From contig CAJINV010000001.1 of assembly GCA_905178155.1 (NCBI GenBank), forward strand, positions 9,817,865-9,881,864: 64,000 bases of DNA, written 5' to 3'. The stretch is from Amoebophrya sp. A120. Its lineage: Eukaryota; Sar; Dinophyceae; Syndiniales; Amoebophryaceae. Below are positions 10,817 to 24,600 of the stretch, piece after piece. The translations under genes were made by a program, and so were the position numbers. The notes under the pieces are model-generated. The model saw only the letters and a list, made by a program, of their open reading frames with translations, searched no databases and was not told where the DNA came from. How positions within the stretch are numbered: the stretch's first letter is position 1; each line of letters begins with the position of its first letter.

Positions 10817-11987
10817 GGTGTGGAAAGTTTTGTTCTAGTTACTTGTGCTGGATGTGTTTTAAAAAAATCCGGTCAAATAAAAGGTGGAAGGCTACATAGT
10901 AGCTACTGATGTGTGAAGAAATTCAAAATTCAAGCTTTGAGGGAGTGTTGGGGAATCGTATCGGGTTTGTTCCCTGAGGATAATTTATTTTGGATGTTGG
11001 TTTCTAACAGCACAAGACGATGATTCCCAGACGAGTTTTTTCAACGGAAGCAGAAACACGAAGATAGCCGACGCGCATGCTTCATGTCATAGTGAACGAA
11101 ACCGATTGGTGGACTTTTCGTAGCTTATTTTTCAGTTCCGTGGACGAGGATGTTGTACGATAGTGCTCTAGAACTAGATGCACGATTATCGTTTTTTCTT
11201 GAACGATATAATCACCGAGCACATTCATTTCTTCACACGACCGATGGCAATCGATGTCAGTGAAACACCACAATCAGTATCCGCACGGGTGGACGGAATA
11301 AAGCAGCGCACTTTCGAAAGCGGACTTTTTTAACGGTTTTGACTCTACGAACTTTTTTAACACGGAGTGGCAGAAGGTGTAGGTTCATCAGCTCAATTAC
11401 GCACTTTTTGTTTGCTGTGTGCTGTCTACGATACATTTGCAAGAGCACGTAGCTGAAGCTCTACGGGTAATCTCATTTTGATTACGGCATTTTAAGTTTA
11501 CGTGGCGGTATTAATTCTCGGACTAGTCTAGGGTCGGACAGGCGCAATCTGTCCGCGAAAGTTGATGCTAATCTCTAACAATATCATGCAATGCAAGTGC
11601 GCGACTGCATCTCGCTACTGTTGTGTCTGAATGAAGTCAGGAGCGGAGCTGCGCGACACTTTTAATTTTGATTTTCGCTATGTCTGAAGGAAGCTGTTAA
11701 TTTCACGATTTTTCGAGTACCATTTGCCCATACGGAGCTGCTTTGCCATAAGTTTGATTTAGAATTCCGCTAGATATATTTCGCACTTTCAGGCCAACTT
11801 CTGCCCGTGTGCGCACAACTTGGCTTACTAGGTGTACAAATTTTCTACAACTGAATCGTTTCCCAATTCCAAAGTGATAATAAACAATCTGTGTCCTATC
11901 AAACAAAACTGTTTATACTCAAGTGGAATAGTGGTAAAATCGTTTCACCGCGCGAAGTCGCAACCTGCTGCACAAAAACAACAAGTT
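10817..11987. other. Intergenic region, no gene recognised
   Basis: No frame longer than about 67 codons and no RNA gene that I can recognise. It separates the 5' end of the TPPP-like gene from the 3' end of the myosin gene. Confidence 0.5.
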
Positions 11988-14900
11988 TTACTTGCAGTTG
12001 CTGTGCTGGCTCCGGTTCCAGCGAATGATCTTAAACGCGTTCCCCTTTTCCGAATTTGCATTTCCATTTTCCTCTTTTTTCACGAACAAGCTCATGCTCG
12101 GAAACACCCGACTGGAGACCGCGCAGCTGAAATCTGCGGGTAGCCCGGTGAGCATGTACTCCTGCGGATGCCACCCGAACACGCCTTCTTTCTCCCCCAT
12201 CACCCACGAGAAGGCTTTTGTCCTTCGGATGGAAACAAACTTGTTTTCCAACGCGGTGAAGTAATTTTTCTGGATCGGGAAGAGCAATTCGATCGACTCC
12301 TTTTCCTCGACATTGGCTTCCGCATTTTCGTCTTCCACGTCGAACCGGCCCGCATTCTCTTCGTCGAAGATAAATTTCCCGGACCCGTTCTTCCGATCGA
12401 TCACGTAGGTGAACGGAAAGCCGTACAGGGTGCCATCGGAAGCGCCGACAATGATGAAGTCGCCAATGGCCTTCTTGTCCTTACTTGGCGGTATGGTGCG
12501 GCGTAGACAAATACAACTCCGGAGGTTCCGCATCTCAATGTCCAGGTACTTGCCTGTGGTAGGTAGAGTTTCAAAGTGCGTGATAATCGCAACAGATTGT
12601 TCGCAGACGCAAATAAACATCTCAAAGACAAAGTGGCAAAAAGAAACAGAAACAAACTCAAACAAAGATCAATCAATACAGCCGAGCATGTATTCCAGCT
12701 CAAGGCGCAGCTTCCCCTTCTGCTCAGACACGGTATAGCAGTTTAGCAAGGCGCAACCACCGAGAACCACCATTTTACCGGAGCTGTTGATCAACATTTA
12801 CGTTTTGCTCATTATGACAACAAGCTTCTTGAATTTGGAATGTCGTACTCCGCGCATGGATTTCAGTACTTCCTCATGTTAAAATCGATGAAATACTAGG
12901 TACTTACCACGATGGCGTCAGGAAAGAGAAAATCTCGCTTGTCGCTTTCTCCGGCGCGTTGCTTCGTCTCCGGTCCTTCTCTTTCGCGACAGTTATACTT
13001 CGCAACTTGGCCATGGAGGAGTCCACCAAGTGCGTGTCGTGGACTTTCTGTGGGCGATTTGGACCGCAGGTTTCCAGGAGTTGCAAGAAGAACACCGGTG
13101 AGCCGTCCTCCTCAGCGACCTGTTCGTTGTTTTTTTGTATTTCAAGAAGGAAGTGTGATTTAGTCATTTTCTCGTCCTCGATGCAGATGCACATGGTAAA
13201 AAAAAAGCTCGAAATTTTTCAAACTCACTACCGTTGTCTCCACGAGCGCAACCACGACGTTCCTCTTCGTGATGTCGTAGGGGAGGTAGGCCAAATGCCT
13301 GATCAGCGCCACCTCCTGCAGGAACAGCGGATCTTCGCTTTCCTCCCTCCGACCCCGACCCTTTGTGGACGAGCTGCTCCCGCCCTGTTGCTCCCGCCGC
13401 TGCTCCTTTGCCTTTTCCCGCATCAGCTGCCTCGGCGCCTGGCAGTGCGACATGCCATGGAACACGGATGACACGCTGTACAAAAGCGTGTCCTCGTCCC
13501 GAATTCCGTGCCAATCGATGAACCAAATCCGGCCCTCCACGTCCGCGATGGCAAAGCGGAAAGCGAATTTCGGGTGCTGCGTGACCGCGCAGATATCCGG
13601 AAAGGGTTGCTCGGATTTCTCCCCGGGGGACGCGGGTTGTGGGTGGTAAATCTTTCCCGTTAAGATGTTCACCTGGTAGATCGGCCCCACGGTCCTTTCC
13701 CCATGCACGCAGCAGAAGAGCGACTTCCCATTTGTGAAGATTAAGTTCTCCTTCCCGCCAACCAGCGCTTTGCAGACGAAGGATTTTGGTTTGCTGAAGT
13801 GCAAACCCAGATCGCCGTCTTCCGAGAGCTGTCTCTGCTGTTTTCTCCTCTGCTCCTCGAGGAACCTTCTTCTGATAATCCCGCGAGAGTAGTCCAACCA
13901 CCGGTAGAGCCTGACGGCGATAAAGCAGGCGGACCGGAGACTCTGAACCAACTTGTCACGCCGAATTTGTCGGATGAACTTTGGCATCCAGAGCTGTGCA
14001 GTGTAGTGGGTTGTCACGATGAAAAATTGGGACGGTTGAGGAATGCAACGAAGAACTGAAATTCGTTCAGAGTCATTCACACATACATTTACATGATGGA
14101 TTTTGCGATGTCGACACGATAAAGAGCACAAAAAGCGTCAATACGCAGAGCAGGACGGTGTGTTTGACTCGCTTGATCTTCTTCCTCACAATTTCCCGTC
14201 TCAATCGGCTCAGCACTTCCTGGCTGGCCCCGCTCCCCGACTCCTTCAGACTTTCGAGCGTTCGCAGCTGCCCGGATTTCAGGAACAGCTTGCTCACCCC
14301 GAGTTCCCACTCCCGCGGGTCGATTTCGAACGCCTTCATGATCGACTCCACGAAGGTTCGGCGGTCGTACTGCTGAAAGTCCGCTGGGAGCAACGTCAAG
14401 AACCGGCTGCGCAGCTCGTCAAAGGTCACGCGGTGCGGGAAGCCGTCGTGCATCAAATGGACTAATTCCACCGTCCCTGACTGCTGCACCTGCTCCACGA
14501 CGTACTTCTTCTCGAAGGCCTCCTTTTTCTGCTTGCCGTTGGGGTTAAAGCACCGGATGTAGTGCAGCGTGTTGGCTTCCAGGGTTTTCTTGCACAGCGA
14601 CTCCAGGTTCTCCACGTAGTTTTTTCCCACGGAGACAAACCGGTCGGACTTGTCGGCGAGGTCCTTGACCGCGAGCTCTTGGACGATGGGAACCTGTGAA
14701 ACGCGAATGGGAAACGGAATGTAAAATGCAAATTTTACTGTTTTTTTCACGTGGTGGTGGACAATTGAGCTGTTTCACCATGGGACAGAGAAGTATAAAC
14801 AAATCACTGACTTATACCTTGCTGTCCTTGATCAAAGTTTCGAGTTCATTCGACAGTCTGTCGTTGTTTTTGTCGAACCAGTTTTTTGTCGTGTAGAAGA

Positions 14901-17275
14901 CCTCCCCGGCGTAATGCTTGACAACAAATCCGTCGAGGAGCCGGCCAAGCGTGCCTTTTCTCTGGCCGTGGAGTTTCGGAGCGCGGACCTTTCCGTCGCC
15001 CTGTTGTCCCTTAACGTACTTATCGTGCACGGAACTGGTGAATTTGTCGTCGTTCGTGTCCAGGTTCTTGATCTTTTTGAAACTGTGGTCGTCCAGAATC
15101 GTGAAAATACCCTTGATGGCGTTCACCACCGGCCAGCTGTTCGGGAGAGTCAGCTCGGTCCACGCGAGACCCTCCTTGGAGTAGACGTTTTGCTCTGCGA
15201 GCAGAACCTGACAAAGTATTGCGATCGTTGTGTTTGAAGCAATGCTCTCCATAGAGGCCACTCGCCGTCAACGTCATCAACATGAACATCCTGATGCATT
15301 CAGCGTACAGCCAAGCTACCTGACAAAAAATCGAACAAAAAACTCAACTACGTTTTCTATGAAGAACTGCTGCAGGCGCTCGTTGGCCAAATTTATGCAA
15401 AGCTGTTCGAACGAGTTCACGGTCAGCCTCTCGAACCCGTAGATGTCCAAAATGCCGATGTGATTCACGTTTTGGCTGCTGGCGCAGGAGAGGGCGTTGA
15501 TCTTGGAGATGATGTGCTCGAATAGTCGCTTGTATAGCGTTTTGGTCAAGGCTTGCAGGGTGATTCCGGCCTGCTCAAGCGTTCGGGGGACGCGGTAAAA
15601 GGAGTCGCGGTTTTTCACGATCACCGTTCGCCACTGCAGCACGGAGAGCAGGGAAACCTCGTCGAAACCTGATAGATAGGATCACCTAGAAGCATGCAAA
15701 GTTTGTCTTCAGTATTGATTGTTGCGAGCCTAGCCACTCAGCAGGGAAGTTTTCCACAGCAAAAATTTCGAAGAAACGCAATCCGCTATAGTACCGAGCA
15801 ACTCTGCAGCGATGACTTCGTCGAAGTTCTCGAGCTCAATCTCGGGCGTGTCTCCTTCCACCTCGTCGCCATCTTCGGCGCCCGCGGTTGACTGCTCTGC
15901 GTCGGCCTTTACTTGAAAACGGAACTCGCCGAGATGGATTAACGCAGCGATCACGCGGAAAATCTGCTCGGTTTCCTCCTCTGAGACGCCAACTGTAAAA
16001 AAGCATGAGAAAAATTTCCAACGTTGCAACTGCGAAGATAGCAGCCCAACTAGAACTGCGTCCCCTGTAGCACAACCATCGTACTGCCACGTTGACTCAC
16101 ATACCAAAAAAAAATTCTGTACCAGCTCGAAAAGCGTCTTGTATTTGCTCGAATTTCCTCTTGTCATTCTCGGGACTGTTTTTTGTCGTATCTCCAGCGT
16201 TCAGCATTTTGTAATTGCCGTCCGCACGGAGATCGTAGACACCCAAGTCCGGCGCGCCGTGTAGGAGCTCGTAGAAAATATGGTAGTTCCTCTCTTCCGG
16301 GTTCTGGACGCACACCTGACAAGTCATTTCATTTCTGATGCAACGAAGTGCACGCGTATTCTTTTAGACACAGCTTGTCTACTTGCAGGCGATGTCAGTC
16401 ACTAGGTAGAAGTGACGAAAAACGCAAATTCCTAAACAAAATGTTACCCGACTGCTCTCGAGTAGATACGTAGATATCCCGGATCCGACCAGGGATCCGA
16501 TCGGATTGAAGAACATTTTGTTGTATTTTCCAAACCGCGAACTGTTCACGTTTCGCAGCGTCTGACTGTTCCCAAAGGACTCTAAGATCGGGTTCGCGTT
16601 TATCACTTTTTCCTGAATGTTGCTCGCCGAGCCGGAATCCGTCCTGGACACCACCGTGGCGAGGTAGTGCATGACGATTTTGGCCGTTTCCGTTTTCCCC
16701 GCCCCCGATTCACCCGAGATGATCAGCGACTGGGAATTTTTCTCGCAAATCAGGTTTCGGTACGAAATGTCCGCGACGGCGTAGGGGTGCGGGGGCAGCA
16801 TACCGATATTCTTGCCCCGGTACGCTTGCTTCAGCTCGTCGGTGAACAGATTCAGCTTCTTGTAGGGGTTGACGGCCAGCAACACGTTGCACGTGTAGGT
16901 GTAGATTTGGTCCTGATAAATTCATTGTCAGGCAGAGAAAATCGAATTCCATTTGTGGCGGATAAGGTCTAACTCTTCATACTGATCACAGAGTCTTTTT
17001 TTCTTGCTCGATAATTTTTCAGGAGAAAAACACAGACAGGAACAACTCACCTCGCCATATCGCCTGCTCAGGTTATCGAGGATGTTGGCGTCGTCCAGGT
17101 GTGTTAGCGCTGTGTTGTCGTCGCACGTCACTTCCTCTGCGAAATACGGCCGAATTTTGTCCACCGGTATCTTCTCCCCCGTGGTAGTGATAAAATCTTT
17201 TCCGCGCTCTTGCCCGGTGGCAAGCCGGTACCCGGATTCCGCGCACGGAACCCAAGCCTCAAATTGCGCCGACAT
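11988..17275 (-). CDS. Unconventional myosin heavy chain with a beta-propeller-like tail (alveolate MyoF-type)
   Basis: Actin-based motor. Eleven exons, all GT-AG and phase-consistent: 17275-17051, 16912-16448, 16315-16123, 15992-15795, 15668-15352, 15207-14818, 14693-14145, 13993-13229, 13176-12908, 12783-12680 and 12553-11988, giving 1,346 residues. The motor (about 1-775) has the P-loop GESGAGKT at 142-149, switch I NVNSSRFGKY at 196-205 and switch II DIYGFE at 435-440, so ATP hydrolysis residues are present. It is followed by a basic neck rich in Arg and Lys with IQ-like spacing (RKKIKRVKH, IRQIRRDKLVQ). The tail from about 860 has beta-rich segments such as PKFAFRFAIADVEGRIWFID and DFIIVGASDGTLYGF, typical of degenerate WD40 blades. 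Motor plus WD40 tail is known from apicomplexan MyoF and relatives, which move organelles and vesicles. The 52-base intron before exon 9 ends in a weak acceptor (CATCGAG), so that junction is the least certain. Confidence 0.9.
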
Positions 17276-18684
17276 GGCGTTCTAGTTTCTGGAGCCGGAT
17301 AGTACCGATCCGATCACCAGCTGACAGGCGCAGAACAGCGGCGTATAGATACTGCGCTGTTACAAAACACAGTGATCGGCCACCTCGGTCACCGGTTGAT
17401 GTAGCGGCCTTTTCCCAACCGCGAGCTTGCGTATCTCCTTCATTTTTCGTGCAGGATTATGGAGGTATTAGCAGACCAGAACCAGAAGTCTTTGAAAATC
17501 TTTTCAACGTATTACTTTAAGAAAACACCAAGAAAGGGAAAAGTAAATTCCGAAATCATACAGCGAAAGGAAACTACGGTTGGTACGTACTTACTTTAGT
17601 TTCAAGAAAGATAGCAGCACCTTTAGGGTGAGCCTCTTCTACTTGAAGAAAAAAAACAAGGTGCAATACCAGTAAGTCCTTCAAACGAGGAGAGGTCTAA
17701 AAAATTTTCGGAATTAGGGCCGTTGAAACGTGCACAACATGAGAACGAAAACATTAGACGGATCAACGTGATCGAAGCCAAACGATCATCCACAAATCAA
17801 CGACAGCTCTTTGCTCTCTCCAGCAACATGCGTGCAACAATTTCGCTCACAAAGCAACGGCCCTAGTGCGAGACACAGCAACGAACGAGGATCTTTTGTT
17901 GAAACACCTCGATGGTGCTTCCGACAGGCACCAGCGATGGCAAGGTCGACGATGAGCCTACAGCTCCCTACCGTCTCAAAGAGTAGAGGGACAAATATTT
18001 CCGTCGTGCTGTAAATAGGTATAAACGATATAATTCCCGAAAATCTGAGTCAACTGTCGTGACCTCATTCTGGATGCTTAAGCCTGGACTTCATACTCGT
18101 ACGGCGCTCGTTTTTGTAAACCCTAAAAGTGTCATCTCTTCTTGTGGCTTGTTACCTCTTATATCCTATTGCTCAACTACCTGGATGCAAATGAATCTGC
18201 ATACAGTGCTTGGGACAGAGCGAAACGTTTTAAAAAAAATCAAGAACTAAGTATTCATCAAACTTTTCTTTGTGTGTGTGCTCTTCGTCCCAAAACCGTC
18301 CCATTCGGTTTTGCGGCGACTACTTGTTCCCAAGAAGGTATGCTGTAATCTTAATCTTTGATCGTGACGACGTAAGCGTTTGTTTGTTCCTTAAAACCTA
18401 GTGAGTACTCACCTTTTCTCCGCAGCTATTGCTATACTTGAAAACAACAGCTTGCAGATGCTGAAAAGTCCGTGAAATGGCGCTGAAATAAATGGCTTTT
18501 GATGCGAGGTAAATGTTCTAAAAACACTTGCTCGATTTTCATCGTGAAAAAAAGTTCATTTCTGCTTCTGCATCGAGGTTCACAGGGGAAAATGGATCTC
18601 GCAGACAGAAGCAGTGTTAAATAAATACTGGTCGCTTTTGTTTTCTTTTTCTCACGAAAATTTGTTTCAATCATTGCAAATTCC
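17276..18684. other. Intergenic region, no gene recognised
   Basis: About 1.4 kb upstream of the myosin start. Only short frames without domains. No tRNA-like or repeat structure noticed. Confidence 0.5.
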
Positions 18685-21600
18685 TTAGATGAGTTCCAAA
18701 TAGCAGTTTTTCCACGTAGGATCGAACACGGTCATCCAACCCCGCTTCGAATCCGAGGCACAGCAGATGGGTGCTCGGACCATGTTGGTGCCGTCCACCA
18801 AATTTGGCAGCCCCGTGATGGCGACCTTTTCGCCAGCCTTGATTCGTCGCAACACCGTGAATTTCTTGTCCTCGGCCTGCGCGATCTCAGACTGCGCGGT
18901 AAGCACGGTGTCCTTCACCACCGTGACGGGCGAAGTAATTCCCGGAATCGCGAAGGGTTTCACATTGCTGCAGTTGTTTGACCTATCGTAGATCGTGACC
19001 CAGCCGTCAGTCGCTTCGTCGGAAGTGGACGCCTCGTCGTCCTCTTCCAGGGGTGCGGCTAACCGAGAGACCACTTTAGCCTTTCTTCTCGAGTTCATAG
19101 TTTCGTTGTCAATAATGCTGTCGCCGGACATCTGGACCTGGGATCGATGTTGGGTTCTTTTCATATGACATGTTTCCGTCATGGTCACCAGCACGGAGCG
19201 ACACAATTTTTTCGGAACTAGTACATACGGTTTGTTTGCAAAAAATGTGGTTCTCAGATTACCTGGCATTGGTCTTTGGTGGGTTTCCTGTCGAGACAAG
19301 GTGGCCCCACCACTCTCACATCTCCGCAGAGATCAAGAAACCAAAAAAAATGTTTTCTTCATACGAACCACGCTATTATCATCAAAATACGCAGAGACTT
19401 ACTTTTTTGCATCAGAACCCACAGAGACAGAAAAAAGAGTTTCTACTATTGTCAATGCCGCCAGCTTTCGCACGATAGCACCGCCGGTGATTGTCTGCGC
19501 ACTGGTCATGGTTACTGGGGTTGTCAGAACGTAGTAGCAGCCACAGAAGAGTTCAAACTGCTCTAACGTCATCGGCTCCAGGTCAAAACTGGTGGCCCAC
19601 TTGCCCTTCAGGGTGCTTGGCTCCAGCAGGACTGGCTTGCCGTCCATGGGGGAATCCTGCGTTTTTGTGAGCTCCTCGAACAGTTTCTTCGCGGTCTGTT
19701 TCTGGGAAACCAGGTACTCCGCGATGGTGCTCTGGTACTTTTCAAAAAGCGTGGACAGCGCCGCCTTCTTGGTTCGGTCCAGTCGCTCTTCGGCAGAAAC
19801 TTCGTCAAAGACGGTCAGGCTGGGGAGCTCGGAGGCGACAGCCTGGTACGTATGATGTGTTTGCAAGATAATTCCCTGACATTCAATGGTGGAAGTTGTG
19901 AATCCAACTCCTAACAATCGGCGCCAAGGACCGGATTTGCAAGAAAAAAGCGAAAAAATCACACTTTCGAGTTGTACTCGAAAAATCCATAACATATATA
20001 CGTTCAATTTGGGCTTCAAAGGAGGGTGTGTAGTCCCCTTCTCGAGGACGAAGTCCTGGCACGCCTTTATTCTCTTGTTGGTTTCGTCTAATGAGTGTTG
20101 GATGTCTCCGATGATGGCGTCCATATCTTTCACATCTGCCGGATCCTCTGACACCTGCTGCTCCGCCGGTTCTTCGGCCTTGTCCAGATTCTGGCCGAGT
20201 TGTTTTGAGAAGACTTTTGCCTGGTCAATCAGGGTGTTCAGCTCGGACATAATGCCGGCCTCTTCCTCGCGGGCTCGCTGCAACTGCTCCTCGTAGATCT
20301 ATAGTAGATTTGTTGGCGAGTGAAATTTTCTTCGCGCCGGTGGCGGTCTTTACTTCAGCACCGCATTAAAGCAACACACTCACAAAATCTTTATCTTCCT
20401 AATCTCACCGCGGCCGCCGTTATAGTACATGAACAAACAAGCGGAAAAAACTACGACCAGAACAGATACTGAACAAAGGACAGCCAATATTCGCGAACTT
20501 CTTCAACTTCGACCAAGTAGTAGAGTGGATTTTTCACCTTCTTGTCAGCGCAGACATTGACCGAGAGACTACAACTGATGTGACTATTCAAATTTGTCTG
20601 ATCCATTCCACGGTCCTCTGATCTACTTTGCACGACCTGCACGACGCAACACTCTGAAAGCTTTTCTGAATCGGGTGATCTCCTCCACTTCACAGCGAAC
20701 CCCACTTTCTGTCTGCCTGATCAAGAATGGTATCACTGCCCACGGTAAAAAGGAACGACCCTCATGGAACATTTCACACAAGTTGCCTTCTCAATTGCGA
20801 AAACCGTGCTTCCTAGGGTCGTCGGCACCGGCTCTCGGAAGCTGAGATGTTGTTGTCCTTTCGTTTTTACTGTGGTAGGATATATTCTCAAACAAACATC
20901 AAAGTGGTGTACAAGTGGATTCGATTGCTCCCGTAATCAAAAAGTTTCCAGAGTGCTGTCCCTTGCACCTGCTCAATTTTTCCATCCACTTATCGCTCCT
21001 TCCCCCTCAAATGGCACTTCGAATTCGGGGGAAGACGATTTATTTTCCGGTGTATACAGCGTAGATTTTCAAATAAACTTCTTGAGTGATCTGTCACATT
21101 TATCAGTCATCTCTTGTCGTGGTCATCTGCACTGACTAGACTACTACAACAAACATCTTTTTCTCTTCACTCCGATGGTTGGAGAAAAAAGTGAAGTAAA
21201 ATTCAAAGTATAGTTCGACTTCTGCGAGTCTCTTGACATTGACTTATGGTTAACCAAAGGAAAAAAAAAGGTAAAAAAAGCGGGGAAAAACGAAACGACG
21301 GGGGCCGCGGGGTCTTTTAAGGCGTGGTAGACCGACTTCTTCTTGTTCGAGACCTTCACTTCTTCAACTTTCATCATCGCATGCATTCTTGTCGAAGATC
21401 ACACGACGCGCTGTGGTCCTGATCGGCACAGATGAAGAGGTGCATTGATCTGTCTTATCCGACAGAAGATCTCTTTGAAGAAGATGATCTGAATAAGCAA
21501 CTTTAGGCTGCTACCTTCTTTTCCTTTTCTTTGAGCTGCTTTTCCAACGCCTCCTGTGCGTTGTCGAGCATATCCTTCGCCTTGAGTCGCACGTTGTTCA

Positions 21601-24600
21601 GGTCGTTCTGCATTCTGTTGAACTCCTCCTGGTGTTCCCGGAACACGCTTGGGTCGCCCAGCACCAGAAACCGGATCTCGCGCTTCTGCAGGTAGCTCTT
21701 ATGGATTGCAAATATGTCTGGGTCTGGAAGGATGCGAACTTGTGATGCGTGTTCCGAATCATACAAGAATCTGTGTTGCGTGACTTGCAATAAAAGTTGC
21801 CCCTTTCTTGCCATGCTGAGAGGGAATTTCTCATGCAGAACAGGCATTACCAAGGGGCATCAGAACCTGTGATGCTAGGGCCTGCATTCCAGAGCTGGCG
21901 GAGCCTGGAAAAACTGCATGACAAATCGTGCTCGGAATCTTCCAGACCCAGACATATTTGCATTTGATAGCTCTTCACGTTGTTCAACGTTTTCTGGCAC
22001 TCCAGGCCCAACTCCAAAGTCTCGTTCGCCAACGCAATGGTTTCCTCGTCACCCAGGCCCTCTGGCGGGAGCTCCGGCACGTCACACGACTCGAGGATCT
22101 CCTTCACGTGGCTGGTGGCGACCTTCTGGAGGTATTCCTTCGTGATGGAGGAAAGCACCACCTTTTTCTTCTGGTCGTAGCTGCACCGGACGTTATCCAA
22201 ATCGACCGTGGCCAACGTTTCGTCCGACTCCCAGGCGACCTTCATCTTCGTGGTGCTCTCCGTGACACCATCCTCCATACCGAGGTCCTGGACCAAGAAC
22301 GCACTTCGCCAGTCCTTGTCGTCGAGCACGAGCACCGCCTCGTACATGGAGACGCGAACCGCACCAAGTACTGGCACGGTCCGGGCGACCTCCTCCTCGG
22401 ACGGTGCCTTTGGAACTTCGGCAGGCTTCAAAAACGTGTTGGCTGCGTTGGAAACGGTCACGAAACCGGCCTTGCCGTCGGAGAGCGCTTGCACGTATAC
22501 TCGGACCTAAGAAGTTGATTTTTGTGAGAAGTGAATCTATCGATCATATGGAAACTCTGCCTCTGTCACGTACGCCAACAGAAGTTTTGGTTTAACAAAC
22601 GCAAACCATCATGCATAGCCGCGATGCAGTCCCTAGTAACCAAGTAAGCTAAGTACCATTGGTCTGCAGTTGACCGGGCTCAAATCCAGCATTCGGAAAA
22701 ATTCGTCCTTTCTTGCCCGTCGCACGGTCTTAATGGCCTTGAGTTCGGCACCGGTGGTGATAACCGTTTCGGAAACGCACTGGAGGGTGGTCACTTCCTG
22801 CAGCTGGCACCGCCCGTTTGTGAAGTACGTCACATGACCAATCTGCTCGGCCCCATTGGCATCAACTAACTTCACCTGTGTTGTTTGTGCGAGTGCCGAA
22901 CAATCGTTTTCTAAAAATTTTTCGGGATGACAAACTCTGGCACCATAGTACTTCTTCTATCTAAACGGCAAAAACAACATCCATTTCACATACGGAGAAC
23001 AACTTTTATGCTAAGTAGAGATCAATGCCGGACACAAAACTTTTCTTCTTCAGCAGATAATATCTTCCTCCAAGGTATTGATTTGTACCGCCATGCGGAC
23101 GCGGGACTTATCGCCGGGGGTGGCGTACTCCAGGGGTCCGTACATCTCCACGATGGTGCGATCCTCCAACGTGGGCCACTTCTGGGGGTCGTCGAGGTCA
23201 CTCGCCTCGGCAGTCAGACACAGGTCGGACAACAAACCCGAGGGTTCGTTGGACGACGCGGCGCCTGCCGAGGAGGACGGATGGCGGTACATAAAAAACT
23301 TTCGGTACGCGGTGGTGAACATCAGTTCGGAAATCTGGCCGCTGCGATTCGCCGAACCGACCGGACCCAGGGGGAGGTCCATCTCCTCGAAGGCCTCCTT
23401 CAAGTGAGATTGCATAATGGACACCTTCGCCGTGCCCGCGTTCGGGTCGGTGGCCGGGGGGAGCTCCACGCCCAGGTGCTTATCCAGATTGTTCTCCCCG
23501 AAGTAATCCGCGCGACGCTTCGTCCACTCGAGGAGCTTGTACCAGGAGACCTGATAATTTGATTTGTGCCATTTTGTTTGGCGTGATTCTTGCTAGGTCG
23601 TGGAGGACCAGATATATAACCATCGAGATCGAAAAAAACCAAATGCCAAGCTGAGTACACTGCAAAAGCAAGATGACGTTCTTACATTGACAAGAAGTAT
23701 CTTACCGTATTTGGCTTCTCCTCTTTGCCTCCGCCCTTAATGTTGACGACTTCTTTCCACAGCTCGTCCCCGGATTTTCCCTCCGCCTCCATGTATTTCA
23801 TCAGAATACCGGCAACACACAAGTTCCCCGGGATCTCCGCGGCGGCTTCGGGGCGCGCCAGGGCGGTTCCCATTTCTTTCTTCAAGATCCCTTCCAATTC
23901 TTCGATGCGCTGCCCCCAGCGATCGATCTCCGCGGACGTCTGCTGAATGGTGTCGCGCTTCTGCTTGAAGTCCTCGAAGGTGCGCTGCGCGCGCTCCAAG
24001 TGCGACTTCAGGGTGTCGAATTCCTCCTTAATGCGCTCCTTCTCCGCGCCCTTCTGGCGGAGTTCCTCGGTGCGCTGCAACACGTCCACGCACAGAGTCA
24101 CCTCAGAACCCAAATCCTGGATCAACTGCTTGTTCCACTTGGCACGACGCTCCTGGCGACGCTTCTGCGCCTCCTTCTGCTCTTGCTTTTTCCTGTATTA
24201 GGTGGTTCGGAAAAGGTTTCATTTCTCTTATGAAGTACAAGTTAGTACCCATGGAGAAGTACTCATGCGTAAGTAAGTCAATCAGGAACATGAACTACTT
24301 GCTCAAAAAAAGCTCAATATCTTTACCGCAAAGCCTCGGCCTGACGCGCCCGGTTTCCAATGTGAACCGCGAGGTTGCGGATCTTTTGCACTTCCGCCAG
24401 CAAGGTTGGGAACTTCGCCAAGCACTCCTCAATGCGTTTCTTCTTGTCCGCGAGGTTCAAAGGATCGGCCTGCTTTTCGTCGGAAACGCCCATGACGGCG
24501 TTGGACTGACGGAAGAAGTTGATCGCGGTCATCACCTCGGTCCGGCGACGGTGCATGGAATCCCGCCCCTCGGTGATTTTCTCCTCCGCCTTGACGGCCG

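Noticed and set aside
16097-16122. Donor GTATGTGAG at the end of myosin exon 3
   Set aside because: It is a strong site, but it would insert about nine residues before VGVSEEE. The upstream donor GTACAG gives the normal myosin spacing.
21847-22494. Reading the coiled-coil exon through the introner to a stop at 21847
   Set aside because: The extra residues are encoded by the inverted-repeat element itself, and the frame resumes properly after its removal.
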